A DNA stretch of 64,000 bases. Origin: Ensifer adhaerens (GTDB lineage Bacteria; Pseudomonadota; Alphaproteobacteria; Rhizobiales; Rhizobiaceae). The notes beneath the pieces were generated by a model. The model saw only the letters and a program-made list of their open reading frames with translations, was not told the origin of the DNA and did not search any database. How positions within the stretch are numbered: position 1 is the first letter of the stretch; the number at the start of each line of letters is the position of its first letter. A program made the translations under genes and the position numbers. The DNA lies in contig NZ_JABEKT010000001.1 in assembly GCF_013283195.1 (NCBI RefSeq), positions 594,795 through 658,794 on the forward strand, in the 5' to 3' direction. Positions 19,345-28,411 of this stretch are shown here, one piece after another.

Positions 19345-19357
19345 GAGGTATTGACCA

Positions 19358-19765
19358 ATGACCAGAGCCACATCCTCTGCCCCTAATCAGCGCATGCTGC
19401 GCATCGCTGAACAGGTGCGCGCCGCGATCACGCAGGTTCTGCAGCGCGGCGACGTCCGCGACCCTGTGATCGAGAAGACGCTGATCGCGATTTCCGAAGT
19501 CCGCATGTCGCCCGATCTGAAGATCGCCACCGCCTTCGTGACGCCGCTCGGCGTTTCCGACCATGCCGAGGTCATCGAGGCGCTGAACAAGCACGCCAAG
19601 TACATCCGCGGCCGTCTCGGCCCGCAGCTGCGCCAGTTGAAGTACATGCCGGAGGTTCGCTTCCGCGACGATACGAGCTTCGACAACTACAAGAAGATCG
19701 ACGCCCTCCTTCGCTCACCGGAAGTTAGCCGCGATCTCGATCCGAATACCGACGACGAAGAATAG
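19358..19765 (+). CDS. rbfA: 30S ribosome-binding factor RbfA
   Basis: A 135-residue KH-like RbfA, active in late 30S maturation at the 5' end of 16S rRNA. Conserved pieces include [19 protein letters not shown], a central [14 protein letters not shown], and [19 protein letters not shown]. The ATG is preceded by TGAGGT about 13 bases away, close to the T run of the terminator after infB. truB starts eight bases after its stop, so the two are cotranscribed. Confidence 0.96.
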   Translation: MTRATSSAPNQRMLRIAEQVRAAITQVLQRGDVRDPVIEKTLIAISEVRMSPDLKIATAFVTPLGVSDHAEVIEALNKHAKYIRGRLGPQLRQLKYMPEVRFRDDTSFDNYKKIDALLRSPEVSRDLDPNTDDEE

Positions 19766-19773
19766 AAGAGTTC

Positions 19774-20709
19774 ATGTCCAAACCGCGCAAACCCAAGGGC
19801 CGCCCGATTTCCGGCTGGCTGATCCTCGACAAGCCGCTCGATTTCGGCTCGACCGAAGCCGTTTCCAAGATCAAGTGGCTGTTCAAGGCGCAGAAGGCCG
19901 GCCATGCCGGAACGCTCGATCCGCTGGCCTCCGGCATGCTGCCGATCGCCCTTGGCGACGCGACGAAGACCGTCCCTTACGTCATGGACGGCCGCAAGAT
20001 CTACGAATTCACCGTCGCCTGGGGCGAGGAACGCTCGACCGACGACCTCGAGGGCCAGGTGACGCATGCCTCGGATGCACGCCCGACGGAAGAGGCGATC
20101 CGCGCGCTGCTGTCGAACTACACCGGCGTCATCAGCCAGGTGCCGCCACAGTTCTCGGCGATCAAGATCGACGGCGAGCGCGCCTACGATCTCGCCCGCG
20201 AAGGCGAAACCGTCGATATCCCGGCGCGTGAAGTCGAAGTGTTCCGCCTGACCCTGCTTGGTGCCACGCCCAATCTCGCCCAGTTCGAGATCGAGTGCGG
20301 CAAGGGCACCTATGTCCGTTCGCTTGCCCGCGACATGGGCCGCGATCTCGGTTGTTTCGGCCACATCGCTTCGCTACGGCGCACCTTCGTGGCGCCGTTC
20401 GGCGAGGACGACATGGTACCGCTTGCCGATCTGGTGGCGCTCGAAAAGATCGAGAACGAAGAGGAGCGGCTGGCAGCCCTCGACGCCTTCGTCATCGAAA
20501 CCGGCGAAGCGCTCTCCAGCCTGCCGCATATCGCCGTCAGCGATGACCAGGCGCACCGGCTGAAGATGGGCAATCCCATCATCCTGCGCGGCCGCGACGC
20601 GCCGCTGGCGACGCCCGAGGCCTATGCGACAACCCGCGGCAAGCTGATTGCCATCGGCGAAATCGCCGAGGGCGAGTTCCGTCCCAAGCGCGTCTTTGCC
20701 GTCGGCTGA
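19774..20709 (+). CDS. truB: tRNA pseudouridine(55) synthase
   Basis: The 311-residue TruB makes the universally conserved pseudouridine in the T loop of tRNAs. The catalytic aspartate is Asp49 in [21 protein letters not shown] and the [13 protein letters not shown] motif are also present. The C-terminal part (about 240-311) is the PUA-like RNA-binding region. It ends the nusA-type operon. After its stop comes a 260-base gap holding palindromes. Confidence 0.97.
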   Translation: MSKPRKPKGRPISGWLILDKPLDFGSTEAVSKIKWLFKAQKAGHAGTLDPLASGMLPIALGDATKTVPYVMDGRKIYEFTVAWGEERSTDDLEGQVTHASDARPTEEAIRALLSNYTGVISQVPPQFSAIKIDGERAYDLAREGETVDIPAREVEVFRLTLLGATPNLAQFEIECGKGTYVRSLARDMGRDLGCFGHIASLRRTFVAPFGEDDMVPLADLVALEKIENEEERLAALDAFVIETGEALSSLPHIAVSDDQAHRLKMGNPIILRGRDAPLATPEAYATTRGKLIAIGEIAEGEFRPKRVFAVG

Positions 20710-20744
20710 TTTCTTCGTTCCCCGGCATTTGCGTTTGCCTCATT

Positions 20745-20905
20745 GCTGACGCATGATCCCGCCAAAGCTCGGGCGACTGCTTCGAACCGGCGCCGTTTCG
20801 CCTTCGCAAGCGGGCCCTTGTCGCCCGTCTCGACCGCCGTTCGGCGGTCGCGATTGCCGCATGATTGTCCAGATCGCTTTCGATCTGGTGTCACGATCAT
20901 GACGC
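20745..20905. repeat. Palindrome-rich intergenic segment, possible degenerate rhizobial repeat
   Basis: The gap after truB holds CGACCGCCG-tt-CGGCGGTCG (20831-20850) and CCAGATCG-cttt-CGATCTGG (20869-20888). It is flanked by GACGCATGATC on the left and CGATCATGACG on the right. Related rhizobial intergenic repeats begin GCATGATCCCG and end GATCATGC, so this may be a decayed copy. I see no gene in it. Confidence 0.4.
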
Positions 20906-20971
20906 AGTTTTAAGGTGTTGCGGTGGCCTTCGCGCGCTATATTCGACGCGCGACGCTGGAGTTGAGAGGCG

Positions 20972-22699
20972 GTGCATTTGGCGCAGGTTTCGCAAGAGGG
21001 AAGAAAGACTGCCGTCGGTCGCCTGGCGACAGCTCTTGATTTTGTCCGCCACCGTATGACGCGGCCTTTCCGCTTCTATCTGACATCGCTGCTGCTGATC
21101 GCCATCGTTCCCGCCTTCATCTTTTCGCTCGTTGTGCTGAAGCGCAGCGTTGATGCGCAGGAGCAGGTGATCACCGCGCTGCTGCAGGCTTCGACCGGAT
21201 CGGTGACCCGCATCGTCGAGCGCGATGTTGAGGGCATGCTGACGACGCTGAAGGTGCTCTCGACCGCACCGGCGGTGGAGGGCGGCAACATGGAGGCCTT
21301 CTACCGCAGGGCCTCGACAGCGCTTGCCGAGACCGGCTCCTACCTGCTTGTCATCGACCGCAAGCACGAGCAGCTCATGAACACCCGGGTGCCCTTCGGC
21401 ACGCCGCTCGGCAAGGGGTCCGATCCGGAATCCGTCGAGCGTGCCTTCACCAACAATGGCGCACCGTTGGTCTCCAATGTCTTCTTCGGCCAGACGGCCG
21501 GAAAATGGGTCTTCAATGTTTATTTGCCGGCGAAGCTTCCAACCGGCGAAGATTATCTGCTGACTCTGACGCAGAACGCCGAGAGCATGGCCAAGGCCGT
21601 CAACCGGGAAACGCTGTCGCCCGGCTGGAACGCCGCCCTGGTCGACGGCAACGGCAAGGTCATCATCTCCTCCGACGCCGCGGTCAAGGCGGGTGAACCG
21701 TTCTTCCTCGACAAGGTGCCGGCGATCAGCATCGGCGTGCGCAACATCACCGAGAATGGTACGGCCTATCGGGTAGCGACGGAGTTTTCCGTCCTGACCG
21801 GCTGGCGGATCATCGCCTGGGCACCGCGCGCCACGGTCGATGGGCCGGCTACGTGGTCGTTTCTCTGGCTGTCGCTCGGTGGCATCATCTTTGCCGGCAT
21901 CGCCATTGCGGGATCGCTGGCCATCGCAAGGCTCCTGTCGCAAGGCGTAAAGCTCGTCGCACTCGATGCGCGCCGCCTCGGCGCCGGCGAGCGCATCGAG
22001 CCGCGCCCGCATATTATCGCCGAAGTCGAAACCGTCTCCGCTGCCCTTGCCAAGGCGGCTGCGTCGCGCACCAAGGCCGAGGGCGAAATCCGCTTCCTCA
22101 TGCGCGAGGTTGCCCACCGCTCGAAGAACCAGCTGACGGTGATCCAGTCGATGCTGAACCAGTCGGTGCACTCCGCCGAGAGCGTCGCAGATTTCGCCGA
22201 ATCCTTCCGCAAGCGCATCGCCGGCCTTGCCCGGTCCACCGATCTGATGATCGCCAATGCCGCGCAGGGCGTTGATTTCCGCGAGCTTGCCCAGAATCAG
22301 CTGCAGCCGTTCACGCCCGATGATCCCAAGCGCGTGGTCCTGTCGGGTCCGCCCTTAAGGCTGGACACGGAGAGCGCGCAGACGCTCGGCATGGCGCTGC
22401 ATGAGCTGGCGACGAACGCCACGAAGTATGGCGCGCTTGCCAATACCACAGGCGTGGTCAAGCTCTCCTGGGCGCTGTCCGACGAGGGTATTGCCATCCG
22501 CTGGCGCGAGGAAGGGGCAGACATCGAGGCGCCGACGACGCCGCGCCGCAAGGGTTTTGGAACGCTGGTGCTGGAGCGCATGCTCGGCATGGCACTGAAG
22601 GCCGAACTCGAACGGATCATGCACCCCGATGGCATCGAGTGGCGGATCAATATTCCGAGGCATGCGAAGGACGGCGACGGAGATGATGCGGAACCTTGA
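20972..22699 (+). CDS. HWE-type sensor histidine kinase
   Basis: A membrane sensor of 575 residues. One membrane segment lies near residues 35-55 and a second near 293-315. The region between is periplasmic and Cache-like, with LLVIDRKHEQLMNTRVP. The C-terminal kinase has the H box EVAHRSKNQ with His382, a GMALHELATNATKYGAL N box, a RWREEG segment matching the W-x-E feature of the HWE family, and GFGTLVLERML. It would phosphorylate a response regulator that is not in the window. The start is GTG 20972 or possibly ATG 21056. The signal is unknown. Confidence 0.85.
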   Translation: MHLAQVSQEGRKTAVGRLATALDFVRHRMTRPFRFYLTSLLLIAIVPAFIFSLVVLKRSVDAQEQVITALLQASTGSVTRIVERDVEGMLTTLKVLSTAPAVEGGNMEAFYRRASTALAETGSYLLVIDRKHEQLMNTRVPFGTPLGKGSDPESVERAFTNNGAPLVSNVFFGQTAGKWVFNVYLPAKLPTGEDYLLTLTQNAESMAKAVNRETLSPGWNAALVDGNGKVIISSDAAVKAGEPFFLDKVPAISIGVRNITENGTAYRVATEFSVLTGWRIIAWAPRATVDGPATWSFLWLSLGGIIFAGIAIAGSLAIARLLSQGVKLVALDARRLGAGERIEPRPHIIAEVETVSAALAKAAASRTKAEGEIRFLMREVAHRSKNQLTVIQSMLNQSVHSAESVADFAESFRKRIAGLARSTDLMIANAAQGVDFRELAQNQLQPFTPDDPKRVVLSGPPLRLDTESAQTLGMALHELATNATKYGALANTTGVVKLSWALSDEGIAIRWREEGADIEAPTTPRRKGFGTLVLERMLGMALKAELERIMHPDGIEWRINIPRHAKDGDGDDAEP

Positions 22700-22738
22700 A
22701 GCCATTCGGTTTTGAGGGGCGTTTTGAAAGGGGCGGCA

Positions 22739-23080
22739 ATGCAGGTTCGCAAACGTCAATTTGGCATTCTGTCGGTCGCGTTGAGCCTGATGGCGGTGGC
22801 GCCTGCAGCGGGCCAGGATGTCGCTTGCGTGGTTGCCGATCCGACCGGAACGCCGCTGAACGTCCGCACGGAACCGAACGGCCGGGTTGTCATGTCGCTG
22901 GCCAATGGCAGCAAGGTTCGCCGCATCGGTGAACGCCTGCACGCCGGCAAGCGTTGGGCGCTCGTTTCAAGCGACGCGGGAGAACTTGGCTGGGTGTTTG
23001 CCGCCTTTCTCGACTGTGTTCCGGTTGACGGCGACCAGCTGAAGTCGGCACCGATGCGCCCGCGGCCGTCGGGGAATTGA
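22739..23080 (+). CDS. Secreted SH3-domain protein
   Basis: A 113-residue protein with a Sec signal peptide (cleavage near PAAG-QD, residue 35) followed by one bacterial SH3 domain: TPLNVRTEPNGRVVMSLANGSKVRRI and WALVSSDAGELGWVFAAFL. Two cysteines, in DVACVV and LDCVP, could form a disulphide. Such proteins act in the periplasm and often bind peptidoglycan or partner proteins; the function is unknown. The ATG at 22739 has AAAGGGG upstream. It follows the kinase gene by 39 bases, so cotranscription is likely. Confidence 0.8.
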   Translation: MQVRKRQFGILSVALSLMAVAPAAGQDVACVVADPTGTPLNVRTEPNGRVVMSLANGSKVRRIGERLHAGKRWALVSSDAGELGWVFAAFLDCVPVDGDQLKSAPMRPRPSGN

Positions 23081-23100
23081 GAGGCGCTCCACCATTGCTG

Positions 23101-23130
23101 AAGGGCCATTTTCATGACCCTTTCCTTTTT
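23101..23130 (+). terminator. Intrinsic terminator after the SH3-domain gene
   Basis: AAGGGCCAT-tttc-ATGACCCTT (one mismatch) is followed by TCCTTTTT, 20 bases after the stop codon, and separates the gene from rpsO. Confidence 0.65.
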
Positions 23131-23250
23131 CATCCAATTCGGTTATAGGCACGCCAGCAAAAGGCGCATGCCCATTGCATTCACGGCCGCAGCTGGACGA
23201 CATCCCGGCTGAAGGCGTCCCTAAATCCTCGAAATCGAAAGGATCATCCG

Positions 23251-23520
23251 ATGTCGATTGCTGCAGAGCGTAAGGCTCAGCTCATCAAGGAATACGCAAC
23301 CGTTGAAGGCGACACCGGTTCTCCGGAAGTCCAGGTTGCTATCCTGACGGAACGGATCAACAACCTGACCGAACACTTCAAGGGCCACAAGAAGGATAAC
23401 CATTCCCGCCGTGGTCTTCTCGCGATGGTTTCCAGCCGTCGTTCGCTCCTCGACTATCTGAAGAAGAAAGACGAAGCGCGCTACACCAAGCTGATTGGTG
23501 CCCTCGGCATCCGTCGCTAA
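23251..23520 (+). CDS. rpsO: 30S ribosomal protein S15
   Basis: The 89-residue S15 contains the conserved [21 protein letters not shown] helix and the Lys/Arg-rich [12 protein letters not shown] segment that contacts 16S rRNA helices 20-22. Length and sequence are normal. A GAAAGGATC ribosome site precedes the ATG. A strong terminator follows the stop codon and then pnp, the usual order. S15 represses its own translation in other bacteria; I did not identify the corresponding leader fold here. Confidence 0.98.
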   Translation: MSIAAERKAQLIKEYATVEGDTGSPEVQVAILTERINNLTEHFKGHKKDNHSRRGLLAMVSSRRSLLDYLKKKDEARYTKLIGALGIRR

Positions 23521-23529
23521 GCGACTTGC

Positions 23530-23563
23530 CCGGCGGATCGCATGCGGTCCGCCGGCCTTTTTT
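23530..23563 (+). terminator. Intrinsic terminator after rpsO
   Basis: CCGGCGGA and TCCGCCGG form an eight-base-pair stem, followed by CC and then six T residues, directly after rpsO. It separates rpsO from pnp, which in E. coli are only partly uncoupled. Confidence 0.85.
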
Positions 23564-23714
23564 ATTATGGGCGCAGAGCGCTCGAGAAATGAACTCTCCG
23601 CAAGCGCACTAGGCGCGGAAATGGAGAGGTATCCAGCGGGCCGGATGGGCCGGATCCGCGGATCAACCGATGGCCCGTCATGGGGCAGGATTGCAGGATG
23701 CTTCGGCGCCTGCT

Positions 23715-23748
23715 TGCAGAACCCGCTGCGGGGCAGCCAGGTTTTGCA
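23715..23748 (+). promoter_or_regulatory. Two-part leader hairpin upstream of pnp
   Basis: TGCAGAACC pairs with GGTTTTGCA (one G-U pair), and inside it GCTGC-ggg-GCAGC makes a second stem. Together they form an extended hairpin about 130 bases before the pnp start. The rest of the 23564-23877 gap holds a GATCCGCGGATC palindrome at 23653-23664 and no convincing gene. In E. coli the pnp leader hairpin is cut by RNase III and mediates PNPase autocontrol; the same role here is inference. Confidence 0.55.
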
Positions 23749-23877
23749 CAGCGGAAAGCGGCCGGTCTCTTTTGAAGCCTCCCGTTGTCTTGCCCGTGAT
23801 GCGCCATACCAGGCGGTTTTCCGACCACCCGCGCTGCAACAGCCGCGGAAAGGTCTGCCGCACACGAAGGACAGAAC

Positions 23878-26019
23878 ATGTTCGATACCCATAAGGTTGA
23901 AATCGAATGGGCTGGGCGTCCGCTCAAGCTCGAAACCGGCAAGGTCGCCCGTCAGGCTGACGGCGCCGTTCTCGCCACCTACGGCGAAACCGTCGTTCTC
24001 GCCACCGTCGTTTCGGCCAAGGCGCCGAAGCCGGGCCAGGACTTCTTCCCGCTGACCGTCAACTACCAGGAAAAGACCTATGCCGCCGGCAAGATCCCGG
24101 GTGGCTACTTCAAGCGCGAAGGTCGTCCGAGCGAAAACGAAACGCTGGTTTCGCGCCTGATCGACCGCCCGATCCGCCCGCTCTTCCCCGATGGCTACAA
24201 GAACGACACCCAGGTCGTCGTCACGGTCATGCAGCATGACCTCGAAAACAATCCCGACATCCTGTCGATGGTTGCAGCTTCCGCTGCGCTGACGCTGTCC
24301 GGCGTTCCGTTCATGGGCCCGATCGGCGGCGCGCGCGTCGGCTACATCAACGGCCAGTACGTCCTCAACCCGCATCTCGACGAGATGGACGAATCGACCC
24401 TCGACCTCGTCGTCGCCGGCACGCAGGAAGCCGTGCTGATGGTCGAGTCGGAAGCCAAGGAACTGGGCGAAGAGATCATGCTCGGCGCCGTCGTGTTCGG
24501 CCAGAAGGGCTTCCAGCCCGTCATCGACGCCATCATCAAGCTCGCTGAAGTTGCTGCCAAGGAGCCGCGCGACTTCCAGCCGGAAGATCATTCCGCGCTC
24601 GAAGCCGAAATGCTCGGCATGGCCGAAGCCGAACTGCGCGATGCCTACAAGATCACCGAGAAGGCTGCCCGCTACGCTGCCGTCGACGCCGTCAAGGCGA
24701 AGGTGAAGGCACACTTCTTCCCGGAAGGCGCAGAGCCGAAGCACACTGCCGAAGTCATCGGCGCCGTCTTCAAGCACCTGCAGGCCAAGATCGTTCGTTG
24801 GAACATCCTCGACACCAAGAGCCGTATCGACGGCCGCGATCTGGAAACCGTTCGTCCGATCGTCTCGGAAGTCGGCCTTCTGCCGCGCACGCACGGTTCG
24901 GCGCTGTTTACCCGCGGTGAAACGCAGGCGATCGTCGTTGCCACGCTCGGCACCGGCGAAGACGAACAGTACGTCGACAGCCTGACCGGCATGTACAAAG
25001 AACGCTTCATGCTGCACTACAACTTCCCGCCCTACTCGGTCGGTGAAACCGGTCGCATGGGCTCCCCGGGCCGCCGCGAAATCGGTCACGGCAAGCTCGC
25101 ATGGCGTGCTATCCGCCCGATGCTGCCGGAAGCCGAGCAGTTCCCCTACACGCTGCGTGTCGTTTCCGAGATCACCGAGTCCAACGGCTCCTCGTCGATG
25201 GCGACGGTCTGCGGCACCTCGCTCGCACTCATGGATGCAGGCGTTCCGCTCGCAAAGCCGGTTGCCGGTATCGCCATGGGCCTGATCAAGGAAGATGAGC
25301 GCTTCGCTGTTCTCTCCGACATCCTCGGCGATGAAGACCACCTCGGCGACATGGACTTCAAGGTTGCAGGCACCGACGCCGGCATCACCTCGCTGCAGAT
25401 GGACATCAAGATCGAGGGCATCACCGAAGAGATCATGGGCATCGCGCTCAACCAGGCCAAGGGCGGCCGTCTCCACATCCTCGGCGAAATGGCAAAGGCC
25501 ATCTCGGAAAGCCGCGGCCAGCTCGGCGAATTCGCACCGCGCATCGAAGTCATGAACATCCCGGTCGACAAGATCCGTGAAGTCATCGGTTCGGGCGGCA
25601 AGGTCATCCGCGAAATCGTCGAAAAGACCGGCGCCAAGATCAACATCGAAGACGACGGCACCGTGAAGATCGCCTCTTCGTCGGGCAAGGAAATCGAAGC
25701 GGCCCGCAAGTGGATCCACTCGATCGTTGCCGAGCCGGAAGTCGGCCAGGTGTACGAGGGTACTGTTGTCAAGACCGCCGACTTCGGCGCCTTCGTCAAC
25801 TTCTTCGGCGCCCGCGACGGCCTCGTCCACATCTCGCAGCTCGCCTCCGAGCGCGTTGCCAAGACCACCGACGTCGTCAAGGAAGGCGACAAGGTCTGGG
25901 TCAAGCTGATGGGCTTCGACGAGCGTGGCAAGGTTCGCCTTTCCATGAAGGTTGTCGACCAGGCGACCGGCAAGGAAGTTGCTGCAGAAAAGAAGGGTGA
26001 CGGCGAAGCCGCTGAATAA
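23878..26019 (+). CDS. pnp: Polyribonucleotide nucleotidyltransferase (PNPase)
   Basis: A 713-residue PNPase with two RNase PH cores (about 10-230 and 315-545), a linking alpha domain, then KH ([20 protein letters not shown]) and S1 ([20 protein letters not shown]) RNA-binding domains. It degrades RNA 3' to 5' with phosphate and belongs to the degradosome. The [11 protein letters not shown] and [13 protein letters not shown] segments are conserved catalytic-core features. The gene follows rpsO with a long leader and ends in a strong terminator. Confidence 0.98.
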   Translation: MFDTHKVEIEWAGRPLKLETGKVARQADGAVLATYGETVVLATVVSAKAPKPGQDFFPLTVNYQEKTYAAGKIPGGYFKREGRPSENETLVSRLIDRPIRPLFPDGYKNDTQVVVTVMQHDLENNPDILSMVAASAALTLSGVPFMGPIGGARVGYINGQYVLNPHLDEMDESTLDLVVAGTQEAVLMVESEAKELGEEIMLGAVVFGQKGFQPVIDAIIKLAEVAAKEPRDFQPEDHSALEAEMLGMAEAELRDAYKITEKAARYAAVDAVKAKVKAHFFPEGAEPKHTAEVIGAVFKHLQAKIVRWNILDTKSRIDGRDLETVRPIVSEVGLLPRTHGSALFTRGETQAIVVATLGTGEDEQYVDSLTGMYKERFMLHYNFPPYSVGETGRMGSPGRREIGHGKLAWRAIRPMLPEAEQFPYTLRVVSEITESNGSSSMATVCGTSLALMDAGVPLAKPVAGIAMGLIKEDERFAVLSDILGDEDHLGDMDFKVAGTDAGITSLQMDIKIEGITEEIMGIALNQAKGGRLHILGEMAKAISESRGQLGEFAPRIEVMNIPVDKIREVIGSGGKVIREIVEKTGAKINIEDDGTVKIASSSGKEIEAARKWIHSIVAEPEVGQVYEGTVVKTADFGAFVNFFGARDGLVHISQLASERVAKTTDVVKEGDKVWVKLMGFDERGKVRLSMKVVDQATGKEVAAEKKGDGEAAE

Positions 26020-26043
26020 GCGGTCTCTGCCCGAACGCATTCG

Positions 26044-26077
26044 GGGCGCGGAGCGGATCGCTCCGCGCCCTTTTCTT
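26044..26077 (+). terminator. Intrinsic terminator after pnp
   Basis: GGGCGCGGAGCG-gat-CGCTCCGCGCCC is a perfect 12-bp stem with a three-base loop followed by TTTTCTT, 25 bases after the pnp stop. Confidence 0.9.
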
Positions 26078-26101
26078 GTACGAGATCGACGGAAGAAACC
26101 G

Positions 26102-27118
26102 ATGAGCCGAGATGCATTGAAGACCCTGTTCCACCCGTTCGAAACCGGGATTATCGACCCGCCGGGCGAGGGCGAGCGTGTGCTCTTCCTCGGCGCAGAG
26201 GCGGGCTACAGGCTGCCTGAGGGCTTCGGAGCGTCGATCGCCGCCGTCCAGCCGCTAAGGCCGCTCTATCGCGCCCTGGAGGCCCAGCGTGCCGATGTGG
26301 CACCTGTTGTCACCGGCGAGGACTATGACCTAGCCCTGATCCTGTGCGGCAAGCACAAGGGCGAGAACGAGGACCGCATCGCCGAGGCGCTGAAGCGCAC
26401 CCGCGACGGCGCGCTCATCGTCATCGCCGGCGGCAAGGAAGATGGCATCCAGTCGTTGAGGAAGCGCGTCGCCAAGTTCGAATGGGATGGCGATCACCTG
26501 CCGAAGTATCACGGCGTCGCTTTCTGGTTCACCCGGCCGGAAGATGTCACCGATGCCGTGCAGAAGCTTGCCAAGGTGCCGGTCCGCGTCGACGGCCTGT
26601 TCGAGGCGTCTCCCGGGATGTTCTCGCACGATCGCATCGATGCCGGTTCGGAGCTGCTGGCCTCGCGCCTGCCGCGCGACTTCAACGGCCATGCCGCCGA
26701 TTTCGGCGCTGGCTGGGGCTATCTCGCGGTCAAGCTTGCCGAGGCGTCGCCGGGCACCAAGGGCATCGACCTGTTCGAGGCCGATCACGATGCGCTGGAG
26801 GCCGCCCGCGTCAACATGATGGCAAACGCGTCACGCATGCCGGCGCGCTTCTACTGGTTCGACCTGACGAGCGAAGAGCCGCGCGACAAATACGACCTCA
26901 TCGTCATGAACCCGCCGTTCCACGAGGGTCATGCCGCCGAGCCGTCACTGGGCGTGGCGATCATCAAGGCAGCGCACAAGGCGCTGAAGCAGGGCGGCAA
27001 GGTCATGCTGGTCGCCAATCGCGGCCTGCAGTACGAGCAGACCCTTGCCGAGACCTTCAAGGAATATGGCGAGACCTGCCGCAACGCGCGCTTCAAGGTT
27101 CTCTGGGGCAAGCGCTGA
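26102..27118 (+). CDS. RsmC/RlmG-like 16S rRNA methyltransferase
   Basis: A 338-residue class I SAM methyltransferase with a degenerate N-terminal Rossmann half (residues 1-160) and a catalytic C-terminal half: SAM motif I DFGAGWGYL at 200-208 and the base-methylating NPPFHEG motif at 270-276. This duplicated layout is that of RsmC and RlmG, which make N2-methylguanosine in rRNA. Which guanosine it modifies cannot be said. The ATG at 26102 lies just after the pnp terminator; the frame is open upstream through pnp but without a signal. Confidence 0.85.
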   Translation: MSRDALKTLFHPFETGIIDPPGEGERVLFLGAEAGYRLPEGFGASIAAVQPLRPLYRALEAQRADVAPVVTGEDYDLALILCGKHKGENEDRIAEALKRTRDGALIVIAGGKEDGIQSLRKRVAKFEWDGDHLPKYHGVAFWFTRPEDVTDAVQKLAKVPVRVDGLFEASPGMFSHDRIDAGSELLASRLPRDFNGHAADFGAGWGYLAVKLAEASPGTKGIDLFEADHDALEAARVNMMANASRMPARFYWFDLTSEEPRDKYDLIVMNPPFHEGHAAEPSLGVAIIKAAHKALKQGGKVMLVANRGLQYEQTLAETFKEYGETCRNARFKVLWGKR

Positions 27119-27146
27119 GCGCCCAGCCGACGTTCTGATCCATTGG

Positions 27147-27175
27147 AAAGGCCGGGCCAAGCGCTCGGCCTTTTT
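27147..27175 (+). terminator. Intrinsic terminator after the methyltransferase gene
   Basis: AAAGGCCG and CGGCCTTT enclose an 11-base loop and run into TTTTTG, about 30 bases after the stop. Confidence 0.8.
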
Positions 27176-27290
27176 GCATTTGCAAGGGCTGCAAGACTGG
27201 CAGGCAGCGTCCTCAAATCCCATTGCCATTGGTCGCGAACAGGCACACGATAAGGTGTCAGTCGGTATTTCCTATCGGAGGTGCGGTGCT

Positions 27291-27533
27291 ATGCCATTCG
27301 GGCCAGGAAGGTCGCCTTTGACCGAGGATGTGGCGGAAGTGATCGCCAAGGATATCAAGCAGGCAGAGGGGCATGGTGCGACGTCGGAAGTACCGATGCC
27401 GTTCCTCAGAAGTCTTTATCGCCTGCCGCTGATACCGAACCCCATTCGCAGGACGCATGTATGCCTGATGAGCGCTGCCGTTGCTGCAGCCTTGGTCGCT
27501 ATCCTGCTGCTTTCGGGGCTGCTCAGCGTCTGA
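27291..27533 (+). CDS. Small hypothetical membrane protein
   Basis: An 80-residue open frame starting MPFGPGRSPLTEDVAEVIAK, with a hydrophilic first half and one C-terminal membrane segment (about 60-79, SAAVAAALVAILLLSGLLSV), so probably tail-anchored. GGAGG lies about nine bases before the ATG. I recognise no family. It ends shortly before the shared terminator with fabI. The ribosome site and membrane segment support it as real, but no homology was tested. Confidence 0.5.
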   Translation: MPFGPGRSPLTEDVAEVIAKDIKQAEGHGATSEVPMPFLRSLYRLPLIPNPIRRTHVCLMSAAVAAALVAILLLSGLLSV

Positions 27534-27544
27534 CGAGGCGCATG

Positions 27545-27579
27545 AAAAAGCCCACGGACCGGGATGATCCATGGGCTTT
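27545..27579 (-). terminator. Intrinsic terminator after fabI
   Basis: On the minus strand AAAGCCCATGGA pairs with TCCGTGGGCTTT (one wobble) around a nine-base loop, followed by TT. It lies 22 bases after the fabI stop and may serve the convergent small gene as well. Confidence 0.75.
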
Positions 27580-27600
27580 CATGAAAGGTTGTGGCCGGGT

Positions 27601-28407
27601 TTACTCGGCGTCGGCGGTCCTGAGCGCGTCGAGTGCCGGCATGGATGTGATGTTGTAGCCCGAGTCCACATAGTGGATTTCGCCGGTGACGCCGCGCGAC
27701 AGGTCGGACAGCAGGTAGAGCGCCGAGCTGCCGACATCGTCGATCGTGACCGTGCGGCGAAGCGGCGAATTCTTCTGCTGCCAGGACAGCATGGCGCGGG
27801 CATCGGAAATGCCGGCACCTGCAAGCGTACGGATCGGGCCGGCCGAAATCGCGTTGACGCGGATGCCGCGCACGCCGTAGTCGGCAGCCAGGTAACGCAC
27901 GGAGGCTTCGAGAGCCGCCTTGGCGACGCCCATGACGTTGTAGTTCGGCATCACCCGCACCGAGCCGCCATAGGTCAACGTCAGCATCGAGCCGCCGTCG
28001 TTCATCAGTTCGGCGGCCCGCTTGGCGATCTCCGTGAAGGAGAAGCAGGAGATCACCATGGTGCGGCTGAAATTGTCGCGGCTGGTGTCGGCGTAAAGGC
28101 CCTTCAACTCGTTCTTGTCGGAAAAGCCGATGGCATGAACGATGAAGTCGAGCTTGCCCCAGCGCGCCTTGATGGCCGCGATTACCGTATCGACCGACGC
28201 AATATCCTCGACGTCGCAAGGCAGCAGGAAGTCGGAACCGACTTCGGCCGCCAGCGGCTTCACGCGCTTGCCGAGCGCTTCACCCTGGTAGGTGAAAGCC
28301 AGTTCCGCACCTTGCGCTGCCAGCGCCTTGGAGATGCCCCAGGCAATGGAGTGGTTGTTGGCCACACCCATGATGAGGCCACGCTTACCGTTCATCAGTC
28401 CCGTCAT
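27601..28407 (-). CDS. fabI: Enoyl-[acyl-carrier-protein] reductase (NADH), FabI type
   Basis: A 268-residue short-chain-dehydrogenase-like FabI that reduces trans-2-enoyl-ACP in the last step of fatty-acid elongation. It has the N-terminal cofactor site GLIMGVANNHSIAWG and catalytic Tyr146, Tyr156 and Lys163 in the Y-x6-K arrangement; the numbering happens to match E. coli FabI. It is the third gene of fabA-fabB-fabI, four bases after fabB. The ATG at 28407 was preferred; 28395 is an alternative. Confidence 0.96.
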   Translation of the reverse strand: MTGLMNGKRGLIMGVANNHSIAWGISKALAAQGAELAFTYQGEALGKRVKPLAAEVGSDFLLPCDVEDIASVDTVIAAIKARWGKLDFIVHAIGFSDKNELKGLYADTSRDNFSRTMVISCFSFTEIAKRAAELMNDGGSMLTLTYGGSVRVMPNYNVMGVAKAALEASVRYLAADYGVRGIRVNAISAGPIRTLAGAGISDARAMLSWQQKNSPLRRTVTIDDVGSSALYLLSDLSRGVTGEIHYVDSGYNITSMPALDALRTADAE

Positions 28408-28411
28408 GGTG

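Noticed and set aside
16477-19371. A 964-codon minus-strand open frame opposite infB
   Set aside because: It mirrors infB exactly; long antisense frames are expected in high-GC genes with strong codon bias, and the translation has no recognisable motif or ribosome site.
23221-26040. A 939-codon minus-strand open frame opposite pnp and rpsO
   Set aside because: It is a codon-bias shadow of two well-supported genes; no start signal or domain is visible.
26020-26101. An extended N-terminus of the RsmC-like protein reaching into pnp
   Set aside because: The extra residues are coded by the pnp 3' end and its terminator; the ATG at 26102 gives the family's usual start.
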